A stretch of DNA of 64,000 nucleotides from Phoma sp. XZ068 (lineage: Eukaryota > Ascomycota > Dothideomycetes > Pleosporales > Didymellaceae). Positions 53,372-64,000 of the stretch are shown one piece after another (the stretch's first letter is position 1; each line of letters opens with the position of its first letter). The notes under the pieces are model-generated. The model searched no databases and was not told the DNA's origin. It was given only the letters and a program-made list of their open reading frames with translations. The stretch is from contig RBKR01000021.1 of NCBI GenBank assembly GCA_004835665.1, forward strand, positions 310,001-374,000, written 5' to 3'. The position numbers and the translations under genes are program-made.

Positions 53372-54655
53372 TCACTGGCCCATTGAGTCCCTCCAGGCTA
53401 AAATCGTATGCAGTTCCCTTGCGATTCCCGCATCGTCGGGTAGGAGCCGGTGGGCATGCTTAATCGAGGACACTGCCTTACTGATCGTCCCCGGATCTCC
53501 CTCTAGTCTGAGGAACAGTGCATGCCGGTAACGCCATTTGGCCAGGTGCGGGTCGGTCGGTCGCCAGCGGAACCCAGGCATCCAGTAGCCATCTTTGAGC
53601 GATTGTAATGAAGTGTTCAATGCATCCGAGAGCATAATGCTTGCGAAAGGTTCCCCCTTTTCCATGCTAATGATCTTGGTATGCGCAATGTTGAGCTTCA
53701 TGAGGAAGTAGAGTTCGGCTAGGCGGGCGACAAACGGAACACGGCCCTTGTCCACAAGAACTGTCCAAGAACTACCTCGGTGCAGATGTTCGATCTCGAG
53801 CACTGCGTCCTGCCATTTCAGGCACGCTTCGTCGATTTTTCTTGAACTGTAAAGGCGGTGACCTTCCATCTTCGCATCTTGGTAAGTTAATAATACCGCT
53901 TCCGGGTCTGACACCTTGTCTTGAACCAAATCTTCTTCAACCGCTTCGGCAATCGCGCGGGAGACATGGCCGCAGACTTTTGCTTCCTTGAATCCACGGA
54001 GGCGAGTTCGAAAAGGCTGAAGCAGAACCTGTTGAGTTTTCTCGGAAAAGAAGTCTAGCATCGAATCCTTGTAGGACGTGGAGGCCAATATACTGCCCGG
54101 TGCGACTGCAATTCTGATGGCCACCATTGTCCCAAATCTGGGTAGGTACACATCGCCGTCCATCAGAATTTCACAGAAGACGTCCATATCGCGGCCCAGC
54201 AACATCAAACTGCACGGCTGTATTGCAAATGGCGTTCCTATGAAAGTATCCCGTACATCCTTTTGACATGTTAATGAGACGGATAGTACGTATCCGTCAA
54301 ATTGCTCGACAATTTCATGGTCGTCAGTCACGACTGGGACGCGAAGGTGATTAAGAAGAAGCCGCAGAGGGAATCCGCCCGAGGTTGTGACGCGAACAAA
54401 TCGATTCGTCTTGACCATAACATCGTATGCCTCTCGGTGAATCTGCTTGGAGGCAAGGAGGATGGAGGTATCAATCTCATGCTCAGCAAATGTAAGGTCG
54501 TTTAAAAAGCTATCGGGATCTAGTGTTGGGACAATTGTAGTCGGTCGAGGCTCGAATGTACACAATGCTGCACGATATATTTTGTTGCGTATCTCTCGGG
54601 GTAGGTCGAGGAAACGAAATGTCTCTGTGGTACGAGCATTGTGAAGTGGAGCCAT
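53372..54655 (-). CDS. 2EXR-like protein of unknown function
   Basis: A single exon encodes 427 residues. The N-terminus carries FRFLDLPREIRNKIYRAAL, the 2EXR/F-box-like start seen in large families of Dothideomycete and other mould proteins. ILLASKQIHREAYDVMVKTN follows, the second hallmark stretch. The C-terminal half is helical and TPR-like (ARLAELYFLMKLNIAHTKI, HLAKWRYRHALFLRLEGDPG). There is no signal peptide or membrane helix. Such proteins are thought to bind partners, perhaps in ubiquitin pathways, but no function is established. Confidence 0.75.
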   Translation of the reverse strand: MAPLHNARTTETFRFLDLPREIRNKIYRAALCTFEPRPTTIVPTLDPDSFLNDLTFAEHEIDTSILLASKQIHREAYDVMVKTNRFVRVTTSGGFPLRLLLNHLRVPVVTDDHEIVEQFDGYVLSVSLTCQKDVRDTFIGTPFAIQPCSLMLLGRDMDVFCEILMDGDVYLPRFGTMVAIRIAVAPGSILASTSYKDSMLDFFSEKTQQVLLQPFRTRLRGFKEAKVCGHVSRAIAEAVEEDLVQDKVSDPEAVLLTYQDAKMEGHRLYSSRKIDEACLKWQDAVLEIEHLHRGSSWTVLVDKGRVPFVARLAELYFLMKLNIAHTKIISMEKGEPFASIMLSDALNTSLQSLKDGYWMPGFRWRPTDPHLAKWRYRHALFLRLEGDPGTISKAVSSIKHAHRLLPDDAGIARELHTILAWRDSMGQ

Positions 54656-55817
54656 CTTTCCTATGGGTCGTGGCTGATGATTCGAAAGATGTCGAAGAAG
54701 CTGAGGACGTCTAGCAAATTTCGTACGTAGACAGTGAATTACGGCTCTGGAAGAACAGGTGCTGCGAGATGGGGAAATGCGGAGACGTGTGAGGGGTGGA
54801 CGCGTTGACTGGGTGACTAAGTTTCAATATTTGGCCAATAACGATGCATGGAGAGACAGGATCACGTGCTTTCGTGCCCCTGACGCGTCGCATGAGTGAA
54901 TCGGTCCTTTTGTCCTTCGTCAAGGAACATAACATTTTGTACCATTGTAACTGTTTTGCCTATCATGCAGCGAGGCGATTGGCTTGGTCTATTGAAAGCG
55001 CTGACAGCAGCCGCACTCAAGCCTTTGGCAGCGCGTTTCCATTAAGAATGGACCTTCAACGAGTTTTCACCCGCGGAAGGTGCCTAGTTAATGAGAAGTG
55101 AGTACTGAAAGGGCCGGACGCGGAGCAATTATATCGACATTCCAGAGATCGAGTTGCAGGTAATCTTGCTAGAGTCAACAGAAGAACAACGAGTTGACTG
55201 GTGGTCGAAGGATCGCTTCTCAGCGACATGAATTGCAAGGAGAGGCTTATTAAGACTAAGTTGAAGAGTTGGAGAAAGCAAGAAAAACATACCGTCACGC
55301 TGAAGTAAGAACAAAAGAGAACACGCTTCGATGATTGTATGCGCAACCCAGGTGTGCCCATTGGAAAACGCTTGAGTGTTTAACATATGGCCAAGTTGGT
55401 ACTGGTCCTTGCAAGTTCCATTGAGCGGAGGTGGAATACGATCCTAGTGTGCTCTGCGCTTGATGATGAGCGTACGGCCTTGGCCCCAACGCTCCCTTGC
55501 CCTGCGTCAACGCACCCAAGGAACACCTTATCATAGTACCGAAAGAGATCTGGTGTAACACGTCAGGCACAACGTCAGTGTGCCGCGGTGTCTGGCGTCA
55601 TCTCGAGATAAGTAGCATCAACGCCAGAAGTAGTTTTGTGGTGGAAAACAGATCTGTGATGGAGGAAACGTGAACGACGAAATGCAATAGCGATTGGTAT
55701 CTCATAATCTATAAAGCCACAAGTTATCCACGACAACTTCGTAATATCCGCTGACCCACAGATATGTCGTGAACAACACCGGTCATAATATGTAGACGAT
55801 CAGTCTCAAACAGAAAA
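54656..55817. other. 1.16-kb gap upstream of the 2EXR-like gene
   Basis: It contains the promoter of the 2EXR-like gene and the 3' flank of the permease gene. Frames here (for example 54844-55101 plus and 55295-55570 minus) have no motif. No RNA gene or repeat was found. Confidence 0.45.
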
Positions 55818-57578
55818 TTAGAATCGTCCATGAGCCTCAGCCTCCGCCTCTCCAATCTTAGCCGCTGCACCCTTGCCACCGTGCAGCGCTTCTTCGTCGT
55901 ACTTGTCATGCTCAGAATCCGAGTACGCAACCGAAATATCCATAATCTCGTCTCCGACCTCGCACCATACATCGCTGGTGGCTGGAATCGGCGAGATCTT
56001 GCAGAGCGCCCAGTATGTGATGCTCGCCACGAGGAAGCCAGCGAAGAAATTCAGATCATAGATTCGCTTTGCACCGATGGGGACGTCGCGGCCAATCGCG
56101 CCAGCGAATCCTACGACATTGATCAGAATACCAGCAATGTAGGCAGCGTATCCGCGCCAGTGGAAACCAAGCGTGTAGTAATATGGTCCGGTTTTCTTGC
56201 CGGAGTACAGGTCTTTGATCTGCAAATATCCCTTACGGACGATGTAGTAATCGCAGATCATGACACCCGCGATGGAAGATAGGAATACGGAGTAAGCGCT
56301 GAGGTAGGTGGTGAAGCTGTTGGTCGAGGAGAGTAGGTTCCAGGGACACATGACGAGGCCGACGAGGGCGCAGATGTAGGAGCCGCGGCGAATGGAGATC
56401 CAGCGGGGCAGTAGAGCGGTCATATCTGTGCCGGCCGAGATGGAGTTTGCGGCAATGTTGGTACCGAGTTGGGCGAGCGCAAAGGCGGCGGCGATGATGA
56501 AGACTCCGAAACGTTGTCCGGAGCCGCCTTCCTCGAGAAAAGCTTCGAGGAGGTCGAGAGGGTTCCATATGGGCTCGCCGCCGAAGATTACGGTAGAGGA
56601 CGAGGATACAATGATGCCGATGAATGATGTGATGGCGAAACCAACGGGAATGGTGACGAGCTGGGGCAGGAAAGCGTCGGAGGGTTTGCGAGCGAAACGG
56701 GAGAAGTCGGGGTCGTTGACAATCAGGGTAGCGAAGTTGGCAATGGCAGACATGATACCGCGGACCATGAGCCAGGCTAGTGCAGAGCCTGTTTTGGTGC
56801 CGGGCTGGTGCACAATGGGTCCAATACCCTTAGCACGAACAATTGCCCAGATGAAGAAGGCGATGCCAGCGGTGGGGACGACATACGCCTTAACGGTAAA
56901 CAGGTGGCGAATCTTGTGGACAGCCGGCCAGAGGAATGGGAGGGATCCAAGCCAGAAGAAGAGGAACGAAACGAAGTGGACAGTGCTTGTTCCAGAGCTG
57001 GAGATGCCGTTACGAATACCGCCGGTCGCGTCCTCGTCACGCCAGTTGCTCCATATAGCCCGGATCATGAGGTAGACACAGGTGCCTCCAATCCATCCTT
57101 GCACTCCGTACCAGATACAGGCCATGGCAGCGCGGTTGAAGACGGGCCACAGTGCTCCCCAGATACCGAAAGAGGATCGGTTGACGACAGGAAACGAGAT
57201 ATGATAGGTAGCACCAATACGACCAGTCATGCAGACAAAGCAAGCAGCAATGGAGTATCCTATCCAAACGCAGAGCCACGATTGCCACCAAGATAGTCCG
57301 TCGGCGATATTGGAACCTGAGATCATCCATGTGTTGATGTTGAAGGAGTCGGCGACCCAGAAACCAACGAAGTTCCATGCACCTAGGAGATGTCAGTACT
57401 GACCAAATTTTTATCGTGTTTTTCTTTGCATACCCCACTGGCGGCGCTCAGGCTCGACTGGTGCAAGATCGTGGTTGTAGAGCATAAGCTGGGCGGTGGT
57501 GAGGCCTGGCTCGCTTTCTACAGCGAATCTCTCCGCATAGTGGGCGACTTTTGACTTTTTGGCTGTTGTTGCCGCCAT
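55818..57578 (-). CDS. NCS1-family nucleobase/allantoin permease
   Basis: Exons 57434-57578 and 55818-57382 (51-base intron) give 569 residues. The N-terminal cytosolic part (LMLYNHDLAPVEPERRQWG) leads to the NCS1 signature AWNFVGFWVADSFNINTWM, then SFPVVNRSSFGIWGALWPVF in the first helix pair. About twelve membrane helices follow, including NDPDFSRFARKPSDAF and ALAQLGTNIAANSISAGTD, which are substrate-site stretches of Fur-type transporters. The tail is acidic (SDSEHDKYDEEALHGG), a typical endocytosis and regulation segment. It is a plasma-membrane proton symporter for uracil, allantoin, uridine or a related compound. The exact substrate is not readable here. Confidence 0.93.
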
Positions 57579-59673
57579 CGTGGCAGTATTATATGTTGCA
57601 GTTTTGTAGATCAAATTATGGTAGGCGAGGTATTCGTTTCGTCTAAGTAAGATTTGGTGCTGTAGGATTGCTGACCCTGGCTCCAATGACGTTGAGACCA
57701 AGGACGCTTGAACTTCTCAAGGCTTCTCGTTGGTACGCGACACACTGGCTGATGTTCGGTGTAGTCGGTGATTGGTAGGTGCTTGCTAGGATATATGTAT
57801 GGAGGTGAGCAACTAGCTTTGATTCGTGACAGTAGTACAAAGGTGAGGTTGAACTGGCGTTCGAATGACCTCCTGATCTGCCTTGCATCATGGGGCATCA
57901 CTTGATACTTATAACTCTCAGCTGGGGACGTGGGTGCGCAACGAAAAGATCCACAGCGGGCTTGGGTCCGTACAACGGGGCATCCAGGGACGCAAATGGT
58001 TACCGTTGAGTTTGGTAGAATCCTCTACCCCAGGCACTGATAAGGGCCAACGCTAGCGTCCGTGGGTGATCGGAGGTCGTAGTAACCTCGCTAATGCCAC
58101 AATCCCACACATGGACGCTGCGATAGAACTATCATCATCTCCAGGGGACGTTTTGGGTCAGATGCGCATCGAACTGCGACCTAAGGCTGGGATGGCGGCT
58201 CTTGCTTGGAGTGTATCCGCGAATGACACAGGCGCATTGTAACGGTATCGCGTGCCGCCAAGACAGAAGCTTCAACTCTCACGAGCATCCGCAAGACCAT
58301 CTCCGTGATAGGAAGCACCATGGCAGTCGTTCGCGCCGATATTTGACTCGATCAAAATACGTCAACGAGGATCCTAGTCCCGGAAATCCTTCTATCATAC
58401 GCCAACGCGCACCAACGGCTGTAGTGTGCCCGCGAAACTGCATCTCCAGTTACAAGGGCATTCGGTTATTAGTGTCCGGCCACCAGACTACGGTGGAAAG
58501 GGTTTGGCGCCAAGGCTTAGGGAGATAAAGACAATGTGGGGAACCTCTGCGGCGCCGGCGCCGTCCAATCAGCTAATGCAGGACCCTCTTTACTCGATCT
58601 CATCGAGTAAATTCGTCGGCCTCATATATCAACATCAGTCAATCTCAGCGGATGCACGTCTGATGCTCGAGCCTCGCCTTCCGATTCTTCGGCAGACACA
58701 ATGGTAGTTGCCCGCAAACGTATGACGTCTCTCTCCAGCTTGAGCCGGTCCGCCCGCCGCGAATTCTTCCACATCGCATATTTTTCGCCCTGACCTGATT
58801 GTTTGTATATTGCAAGCTGCAACACAGTCGATGCGCCGCACAAACTGTATTCTCCAGAACCAAGCCCAAGTAATAGGAGATCTGCGAAGGGAATATTGAC
58901 ATTTGCGTACTGGAGGCTCTTCGGTGTGTCTCGCCCAGCACACTACTGCAACTTGATAAGAACATGATACGTTGGAATTGGAGGCGCAAGGAGGATTGTG
59001 TACCGTACGGCCCAGAAGCTTCAGCACTATTCACATGTGCTTCTTCCTGCAAAGCAATGGAAATCTGGGCCAGGGCCTCCCTGCCTTAGCGCAATCAGTG
59101 GACTATCCATCCTTTCATGTGCTTGTCTGCGTGGGTTGGACTCGTACTAGACTGCTAACTTTGCTAGCTACAGGGCGCTCAAGGCTCTCATGGAACCCTG
59201 GGGGCTCGAATTCCCGGATAAGAAACCTCAGCAAGCAGTCTAATAGTGCCTCGTCTCAGTTGAGTGCCACACAGTGACCTGGACCACTCGCTCCGAAATC
59301 TTGCAATCTTTGCAGTGTCTAAGTCCACTGATTGGAGAGAACCAGACCTATTCTCCCTAGTGTATCTTAATGGAACAGCACACTTGCCCGCGAACCTCCC
59401 GTACCGTGCCAGGTGAGTTTTGTGATACAGTGACGTCCGACTGCAGGCACAGCTTGTAGGGTTGTACATATTTGAAGAAAGTGAAACCATGTCATCATGA
59501 TTTCTTGTGAAGGGACTCGGAGCGTGCTTGGTGGACTTTGCTTGACAGTGCAGTTGAAGTAGGTGATTAGACTAATCATATTTCAAATTGTCGATATCTC
59601 AATACCTAAGTGCTACGATGTTTATTGTATCCGCCTTACCACTTGGTGCGGTCATTTTACCAATCCTCCATCT
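57579..59673. other. 2.1-kb gene-free region between the permease and URB2 genes
   Basis: It contains the permease promoter and the URB2 3' flank. Frames are short and overlapping with no family motif. A perfect 10-bp inverted repeat lies at 58589-58611. No tRNA, transposon or rRNA fragment was recognised. Confidence 0.45.
58589..58611. repeat. Perfect 10-bp inverted repeat TTTACTCGAT / ATCGAGTAAA
   Basis: Arms at 58589-58598 and 58602-58611 are exact reverse complements around a 3-base CTC spacer. It could form a tight hairpin or bind a dimeric protein. No gene overlaps it. Confidence 0.85.
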
Positions 59674-62600
59674 CTACACTACATCTCCACTCAACAAATC
59701 CTTCCGGCCATGTACACCCTCCCACTCACCCCACACGCTCCTCCAAACATCCCTCTCGCTCCTGCCCAAGCCCGCAAACATAGCGTCCAGGCCGTCTCGA
59801 CTCAGGCTCGCCGTGCCCACAACCTCCCATATACCAGGCATAAGCTTCTCCCGCACGCCCGCCGCCAAGCGCCCGCTCAACTGGAACCGCGAAAAGCTCG
59901 CTAGCAGCGGATACAAGAAGGCGCTCGTCTTCTCCCTCACCGCCTTGACGGGATCGTTGAGCGTTTTGCTCGTCTTGCCGCCTGTGTGTGTCTTCTGGAT
60001 GCTGGACTGGGGGGGGTTGCATAGCGTTGCCAGCACACGAGCGTACTGCGCGCCGTTGGCGGGCGTCAGGCTCGCTGTTTCAGAGCCCCTTAGCCAGCCC
60101 GGTAGTGCGCCGCGGCCGGAGTGTGGCGTGAAGAGCAGGAAGAGGAGATTCTGCAGCAGAGGGAGTAGGATGTGGAGGCGGCCGCCCAGACGGCCGCGGT
60201 GCAGGAGGAGGATTAGACGCGTAGTTTCACAGAGGCGCCCGTAGATGGCAGGCGCGTGTGCGGCGGGGAAAACCGGGCTGGAGCGCGAGCTCAGCGTGGA
60301 GAGGGCGGAAAGGGTTTTCTCGATGCTGTGTTGGGTTGCGAGAGAGGGGGCGTGAGAGAGAATTGTGTTGATGCTGGATAGCAGGGCGTTGAAGGATGCG
60401 TGGTCTGGAGACTGAGTCAGGAGATCGCACAACTTCGGTAGCAATGCGAGTTGATTGTTCTTCAGCTCGATATTAGACTCGTAGCGGTCTTCAAAGGTCG
60501 ATATCAACGTTGTGAGAAGACGGTATGATGCTGCTAGGTCGAGAGGATCTGCCGGGTGAGTGAGAGTATGGACGAGGTCTAGTTTCTCGAAGACGGGTAG
60601 TTTGGCAAAAACATCCTTCATTGTGGCCATGGTGGTCAACTTCCGTTGATCGGATATTGGTTCGCGAAGGCATTTGAGTGTAAAGTTGACAAGCCACTCT
60701 GTGTTGGGATAGAGCTTGTACTTTGCCACTGTTGTATGCAGGCGCGCAACGTATTCAGCCAGCTCAACGGGACCCTGGCCACCTGTAACCATGTATGACT
60801 CTAGGTCTGCGTTGTCGTTGATCCAGGTACGCAGCCAAGTCTGAGTAGAGTCCAGCAGCTTGGCTTCCGCAAGAGCGGCAGTAGGGAGCTCATTGAGAGC
60901 GTCGATACTGTCCTGAAGAGATGCAGAATCGGATTTGGACGAGTCGTTAGTCAAGCATGTCTTCAGCACAGACACATATTGCTTCGGTTGAAGCAGGGTG
61001 TTCTGCTTCTGTACAGCCACGACGGCACGTAGGATAGCCATTGTGGCTGCGGAACACTGTTTGCCTTTGCCTGTGGTTGAATCGAGCTTCCCCTTGAATC
61101 TGCCCAAGTAGATCATGTTCTGTGACTGGCTCTGGTTGGAAACAACTTGGGCAAGTACCAATTGGACAAGTTGCTGAAGCAGTTGAAGGGTTTTCGAAGA
61201 TACAACACCCGAACTCTGCAGCTTCTCCGCGATTTCGAAGAGGACAGCACCATCATTGGAGATTTTGGCGGTTGCGTTGGATGCTTCCATCAGTTGTACC
61301 ATGATACTAAGCACGCCTGCAACGTCTGGGGCACCAGATACTACCATTTGCGTGAGCTGGTCCAACACAGCCTCTCGCTTCTCTCGAGAAATCGCAGAAG
61401 GCCGAACGGAATATAGAGCCATAATTGCCATTGTGTTATCCTTTTCAAGAAGCTCGAGCAGGGCTGCGACGTAAACTTCTTGCAATGACGAGCTGCCCTG
61501 TTCGAAGATGGCTTGAGAGAGTGACTGGATAGCAATGTCGCTGGCATCGTTATCCAGGCTTGACACTGCTGCCAGCAGTTGTTGCAGAGATCGTTGAGAA
61601 CCTTCGGCGTCCAAATGCCCGAAAAGTTGAATATACTCAGCACAGAAGAACTCAATCATTTTGATATGCTCGGTCGAGTCAAGACCACCGCTTGAGAGAA
61701 TCTGGAGGATCTTGTCCAGACTAGGTCGAATGAGATCCTCAGCGCCGGGCAGTGTTTTCAGATGATCACAAGCATCGAGTAAGAACAACATAGCTGCTGC
61801 TCGTGTGGGAGAGTCGACCCGTTTGCCGGATACTGCAGACACGTCATTGAGAGACTGCTCGATCAATGGCGACAAAAGTTCTTCCTGCTGCTCCACTGAG
61901 CCGTGCAACTCGAGCGGCCAGAGCTTTGACACCAGCTGACACAAGGTGAGCCAGGAAAGTGACAGTCGCGTGTGAGAACTGTAGCGGTCATCATGGACCC
62001 AGGTCGAGAATGCTTGAAGCAGCGAGCGCAACTGCGGCTTGACTGCTACCATGATCTCATCGGATGTGATAGATTGAAGAGTAGCTGGTACGATTATTGC
62101 AGTGCTCGTAGCCTTCTTGTAAGCGGCGAGCTTCTTGACGTTGACAGATTCCTTGGTCTCTGTGGTCAAGGCACTGCCGAGATCGTTCATACGCTGGACA
62201 TGTTCTTGTAGCAAGCTTGCAATTTGGCCTTGGGTCAAGGACTGTTGGAAGCGCTGTGAAAGCGCCTGGCTGATCGTAGGGTCTTCCCAGATCATGTTTT
62301 TGCACTCCCTGAGAGCTTTTCGATTTTCATGTCGGTAGGCCTTGACAAGCTGGTCGTCCCAGCGGCGGATGAAACCAAGCAGATTACGGTTTGTTGCGAA
62401 TCCAGACATGAGTGGGACAATAACGCGGTCCAAAACGGTGACCCTGCTGATCTGAGAATGTCTCTGGGTCTTCAGGCTCTGCTTGGTACTTGGATCTTGA
62501 TCAAGCTCTTCGGCCAAACCCGGTCCCTCGAACTGAGCCTTCGAGATCTCTTCGAAGACGACTTGTGCAAGATCGGTCTGTTGCGCCTTGGAGGGCCCGG

Positions 62601-64000
62601 TGAGGCTCTTTGGCTCTGTCACAAAGACGCTTGGGTCAAGTTCAATCAAAGCAGCTACAAGCGACCAATGCACTTGCTTGTCCTTGTCCACGGGGTACTT
62701 GATACCTGAGTGGTACCAAAACAAATCTTTCAGAATGTCTGACTTTATGCTTACACTGTGCAGTTGGAGGATACTGATAGCATGGACAAGTACCTCGATG
62801 GCGGTATTCGGCGTCACAAAGTCAGGTGGTGTCAACAAAGAGCAGCCAGCACATTCAACGAGCGCTATGAAGACGGCTTCAATCCATGGCTTCTCGGCAA
62901 GCTTGCTCCTTGGTGTCTTGGATGGTGATATACGGATTGCCAAACTCAGAAGCTGTGATGATGCGCCAGAAAGCGCTGCTAGGTCAGCAGGCACTGACTC
63001 GCCATCGTCCTCGATCTGAGCCGCCTGAAGCAGCTTTGCGCGTAGTGGTGCCAGGTTACTGGCCAGCAGCGTCGCTTCACGATATTTGCTGGTGCTCTCA
63101 GTGGCCTTGTCTGCATCAGCGAGGAATGCAGCTCTGGCTGGGGCAAAAAGATGCCTTGCCAGAAGCTTCTCGATGATCTGTGTTGCGCGTTCAGTGGATG
63201 AGGTTATGGAGTGGTCTGGATATACGCAGCGCAGTGCTTTGAGCGTGTTGAGAAGTGACAGGGCTGGAACGAGACATTCTGCGGAGAAATCGTCAGCAGA
63301 CGAGCCAGACTCGTCGCTTGAAGCAACAGTGCGCAGCTCCCAGACGTCTGCAACGAGAGAAAGATCCATGATCTCAGTAAGAAGCTGATTGTCAGGGGTA
63401 GATGGCGCCAGGGCAAGTAGCTTTTCAACGGCAACAAGCCAATTCTTCAGGATGTTCGCCGCGTGCGAGCTTTCCGCTCTTAGTACAAGCTTCATAAGCT
63501 CAGCTTGAACAGAATCTTCGCTCTGGCTTTGTGTGGTACTCAAGCCAGTGATTGACTTAACCACTGTCCTGATCTTGAGGAAAAGTTTCTGTAATTCAGA
63601 AGGCGTGAGGACAGTTTGCCCAGCGGAGCCGTTTGCGCCAGCTGCTCCACGCTTTCGCTTCTTGGACGGCTTGGAGCTTTCGCCCGTTGTATCGCTTGAT
63701 CCAGACACATCGCCCATTTCGACATCCTCAGACGTAGGTGTAGGTTGAAGCTGGTCGAAGTGCTCGACCAGGGTTCGCTCGAGAATGGCAGGAAAAACGG
63801 CATCGCGCAGGTGAGGGGCACTTCGAGACACAGGCAAGACTTCTAACATCCAGTCCAGAAGCGTCCACAAGGCGACGGTGCCTCGTGCCGTTCTCCCAGC
63901 CGCTGTCTCCTCCTTCAACTTGTCGAGTGCCCAGCGCAAAACCCATTCTGCTCTTGCTCTGACCAATTGTTTCGTGATTCCAGCGCGCTCGTCGCCTGTA
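59674..64000 (-). CDS. URB2: Urb2/Npa2, nucleolar 27S pre-rRNA processing protein (partial, 5' end outside window)
   Basis: The frame is open to the right edge and at least 1441 codons long, so the N-terminus is missing. The visible part is an all-helical repeat protein: VRARAEWVLRWALDKLKEE near the edge, an acidic and KKRKRG nuclear segment, many LL-rich helices, and the conserved C-terminal Urb2/Npa2 domain (YGRLCETTRLILLLHRGRLG, HILLPLLQNLLFLLF, YARVLATLCNPPQ, FLYPLLASFSRFQLSGRL). Urb2 acts in the nucleolus with Npa1/Urb1, Nop8, Dbp6 and Rsa3 in early 60S subunit assembly. No intron appears in this stretch and no defect is seen. Confidence 0.9.
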   Translation of the reverse strand, partial: TGDERAGITKQLVRARAEWVLRWALDKLKEETAAGRTARGTVALWTLLDWMLEVLPVSRSAPHLRDAVFPAILERTLVEHFDQLQPTPTSEDVEMGDVSGSSDTTGESSKPSKKRKRGAAGANGSAGQTVLTPSELQKLFLKIRTVVKSITGLSTTQSQSEDSVQAELMKLVLRAESSHAANILKNWLVAVEKLLALAPSTPDNQLLTEIMDLSLVADVWELRTVASSDESGSSADDFSAECLVPALSLLNTLKALRCVYPDHSITSSTERATQIIEKLLARHLFAPARAAFLADADKATESTSKYREATLLASNLAPLRAKLLQAAQIEDDGESVPADLAALSGASSQLLSLAIRISPSKTPRSKLAEKPWIEAVFIALVECAGCSLLTPPDFVTPNTAIEVLVHAISILQLHSVSIKSDILKDLFWYHSGIKYPVDKDKQVHWSLVAALIELDPSVFVTEPKSLTGPSKAQQTDLAQVVFEEISKAQFEGPGLAEELDQDPSTKQSLKTQRHSQISRVTVLDRVIVPLMSGFATNRNLLGFIRRWDDQLVKAYRHENRKALRECKNMIWEDPTISQALSQRFQQSLTQGQIASLLQEHVQRMNDLGSALTTETKESVNVKKLAAYKKATSTAIIVPATLQSITSDEIMVAVKPQLRSLLQAFSTWVHDDRYSSHTRLSLSWLTLCQLVSKLWPLELHGSVEQQEELLSPLIEQSLNDVSAVSGKRVDSPTRAAAMLFLLDACDHLKTLPGAEDLIRPSLDKILQILSSGGLDSTEHIKMIEFFCAEYIQLFGHLDAEGSQRSLQQLLAAVSSLDNDASDIAIQSLSQAIFEQGSSSLQEVYVAALLELLEKDNTMAIMALYSVRPSAISREKREAVLDQLTQMVVSGAPDVAGVLSIMVQLMEASNATAKISNDGAVLFEIAEKLQSSGVVSSKTLQLLQQLVQLVLAQVVSNQSQSQNMIYLGRFKGKLDSTTGKGKQCSAATMAILRAVVAVQKQNTLLQPKQYVSVLKTCLTNDSSKSDSASLQDSIDALNELPTAALAEAKLLDSTQTWLRTWINDNADLESYMVTGGQGPVELAEYVARLHTTVAKYKLYPNTEWLVNFTLKCLREPISDQRKLTTMATMKDVFAKLPVFEKLDLVHTLTHPADPLDLAASYRLLTTLISTFEDRYESNIELKNNQLALLPKLCDLLTQSPDHASFNALLSSINTILSHAPSLATQHSIEKTLSALSTLSSRSSPVFPAAHAPAIYGRLCETTRLILLLHRGRLGGRLHILLPLLQNLLFLLFTPHSGRGALPGWLRGSETASLTPANGAQYARVLATLCNPPQSSIQKTHTGGKTSKTLNDPVKAVREKTSAFLYPLLASFSRFQLSGRLAAGVREKLMPGIWEVVGTASLSRDGLDAMFAGLGRSERDVWRSVWGEWEGVHGRKDLLSGDVV

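Noticed and set aside
1..64000. CRISPR arrays, bacterial operons, transposons or viral insertions
   Set aside because: There is no regular repeat-spacer pattern, no transposase, reverse transcriptase or integrase motif, and no terminal repeats. All genes fit nuclear fungal DNA.

Overview
This window looks like nuclear DNA of a filamentous ascomycete (Pezizomycotina), and a Dothideomycete such as a member of Pleosporales fits best. The class assignment is inference. What supports it: almost every gene is split by introns of about 46-62 bases with GTAAGT/GTATGT-type donors, CTAAC/CTGAC branch sites and CAG/TAG acceptors; genes lie on both strands without operons; and the gene set is typical of moulds (CFEM-domain receptor, Zn2Cys6 factors, CHS7, 2EXR-type protein, NCS1 permease, fungal PLC, UreD). 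I rebuilt 23 protein genes by joining exons and checking that the reading frames close, and found one tRNA gene. The last gene runs off the right edge.

Layout. 1-8 kb (+): cohesin subunit Scc3, a pyridoxal-reductase-like aldo/keto reductase and a zinc-cluster factor, then an intron-containing tRNA-Ala(UGC). 8.5-20.2 kb is mostly housekeeping: a basic nucleolar-type protein (-), AIM6-like phosphodiesterase (+), cullin-4 (-), the mitochondrial dynamin Mgm1 (-) and the urease accessory protein UreD (-). 20.6-28.1 kb (+): a 2402-residue TFIIIC B-block-binding subunit (Sfc3/Tfc3). 28.3-31.2 kb (-): a zinc-cluster factor and an unrecognised 153-residue protein. 32.6-36.9 kb (+): Chs7 and dihydroxyacetone kinase. 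37-48 kb (-): a Gfo/Idh/MocA dehydrogenase, a CFEM receptor, an AlkB1-type dioxygenase, a quinone-oxidoreductase-like enzyme and a divergent PI-PLC. 49-52.3 kb (+): a secreted GH105 hydrolase and a cyclase-family protein. 53.4-64 kb (-): a 2EXR-like protein, an NCS1 permease and the C-terminal part of Urb2/Npa2.

How the genes relate. The left half is dominated by conserved nuclear and mitochondrial functions. The right half (about 37-58 kb) is looser, with 1-2 kb gene-free gaps and accessory genes for sensing, nutrient uptake and carbon catabolism. I see no transposon, CRISPR array or secondary-metabolite core enzyme. The most interesting points are a near-perfect TFIIIC B-box, bracketed by a 10-bp inverted repeat, directly in front of the gene for the B-box-binding TFIIIC subunit; a PLC with altered catalytic residues; a threefold GRL repeat in Sfc3; and paired short repeats upstream of the dihydroxyacetone kinase gene.
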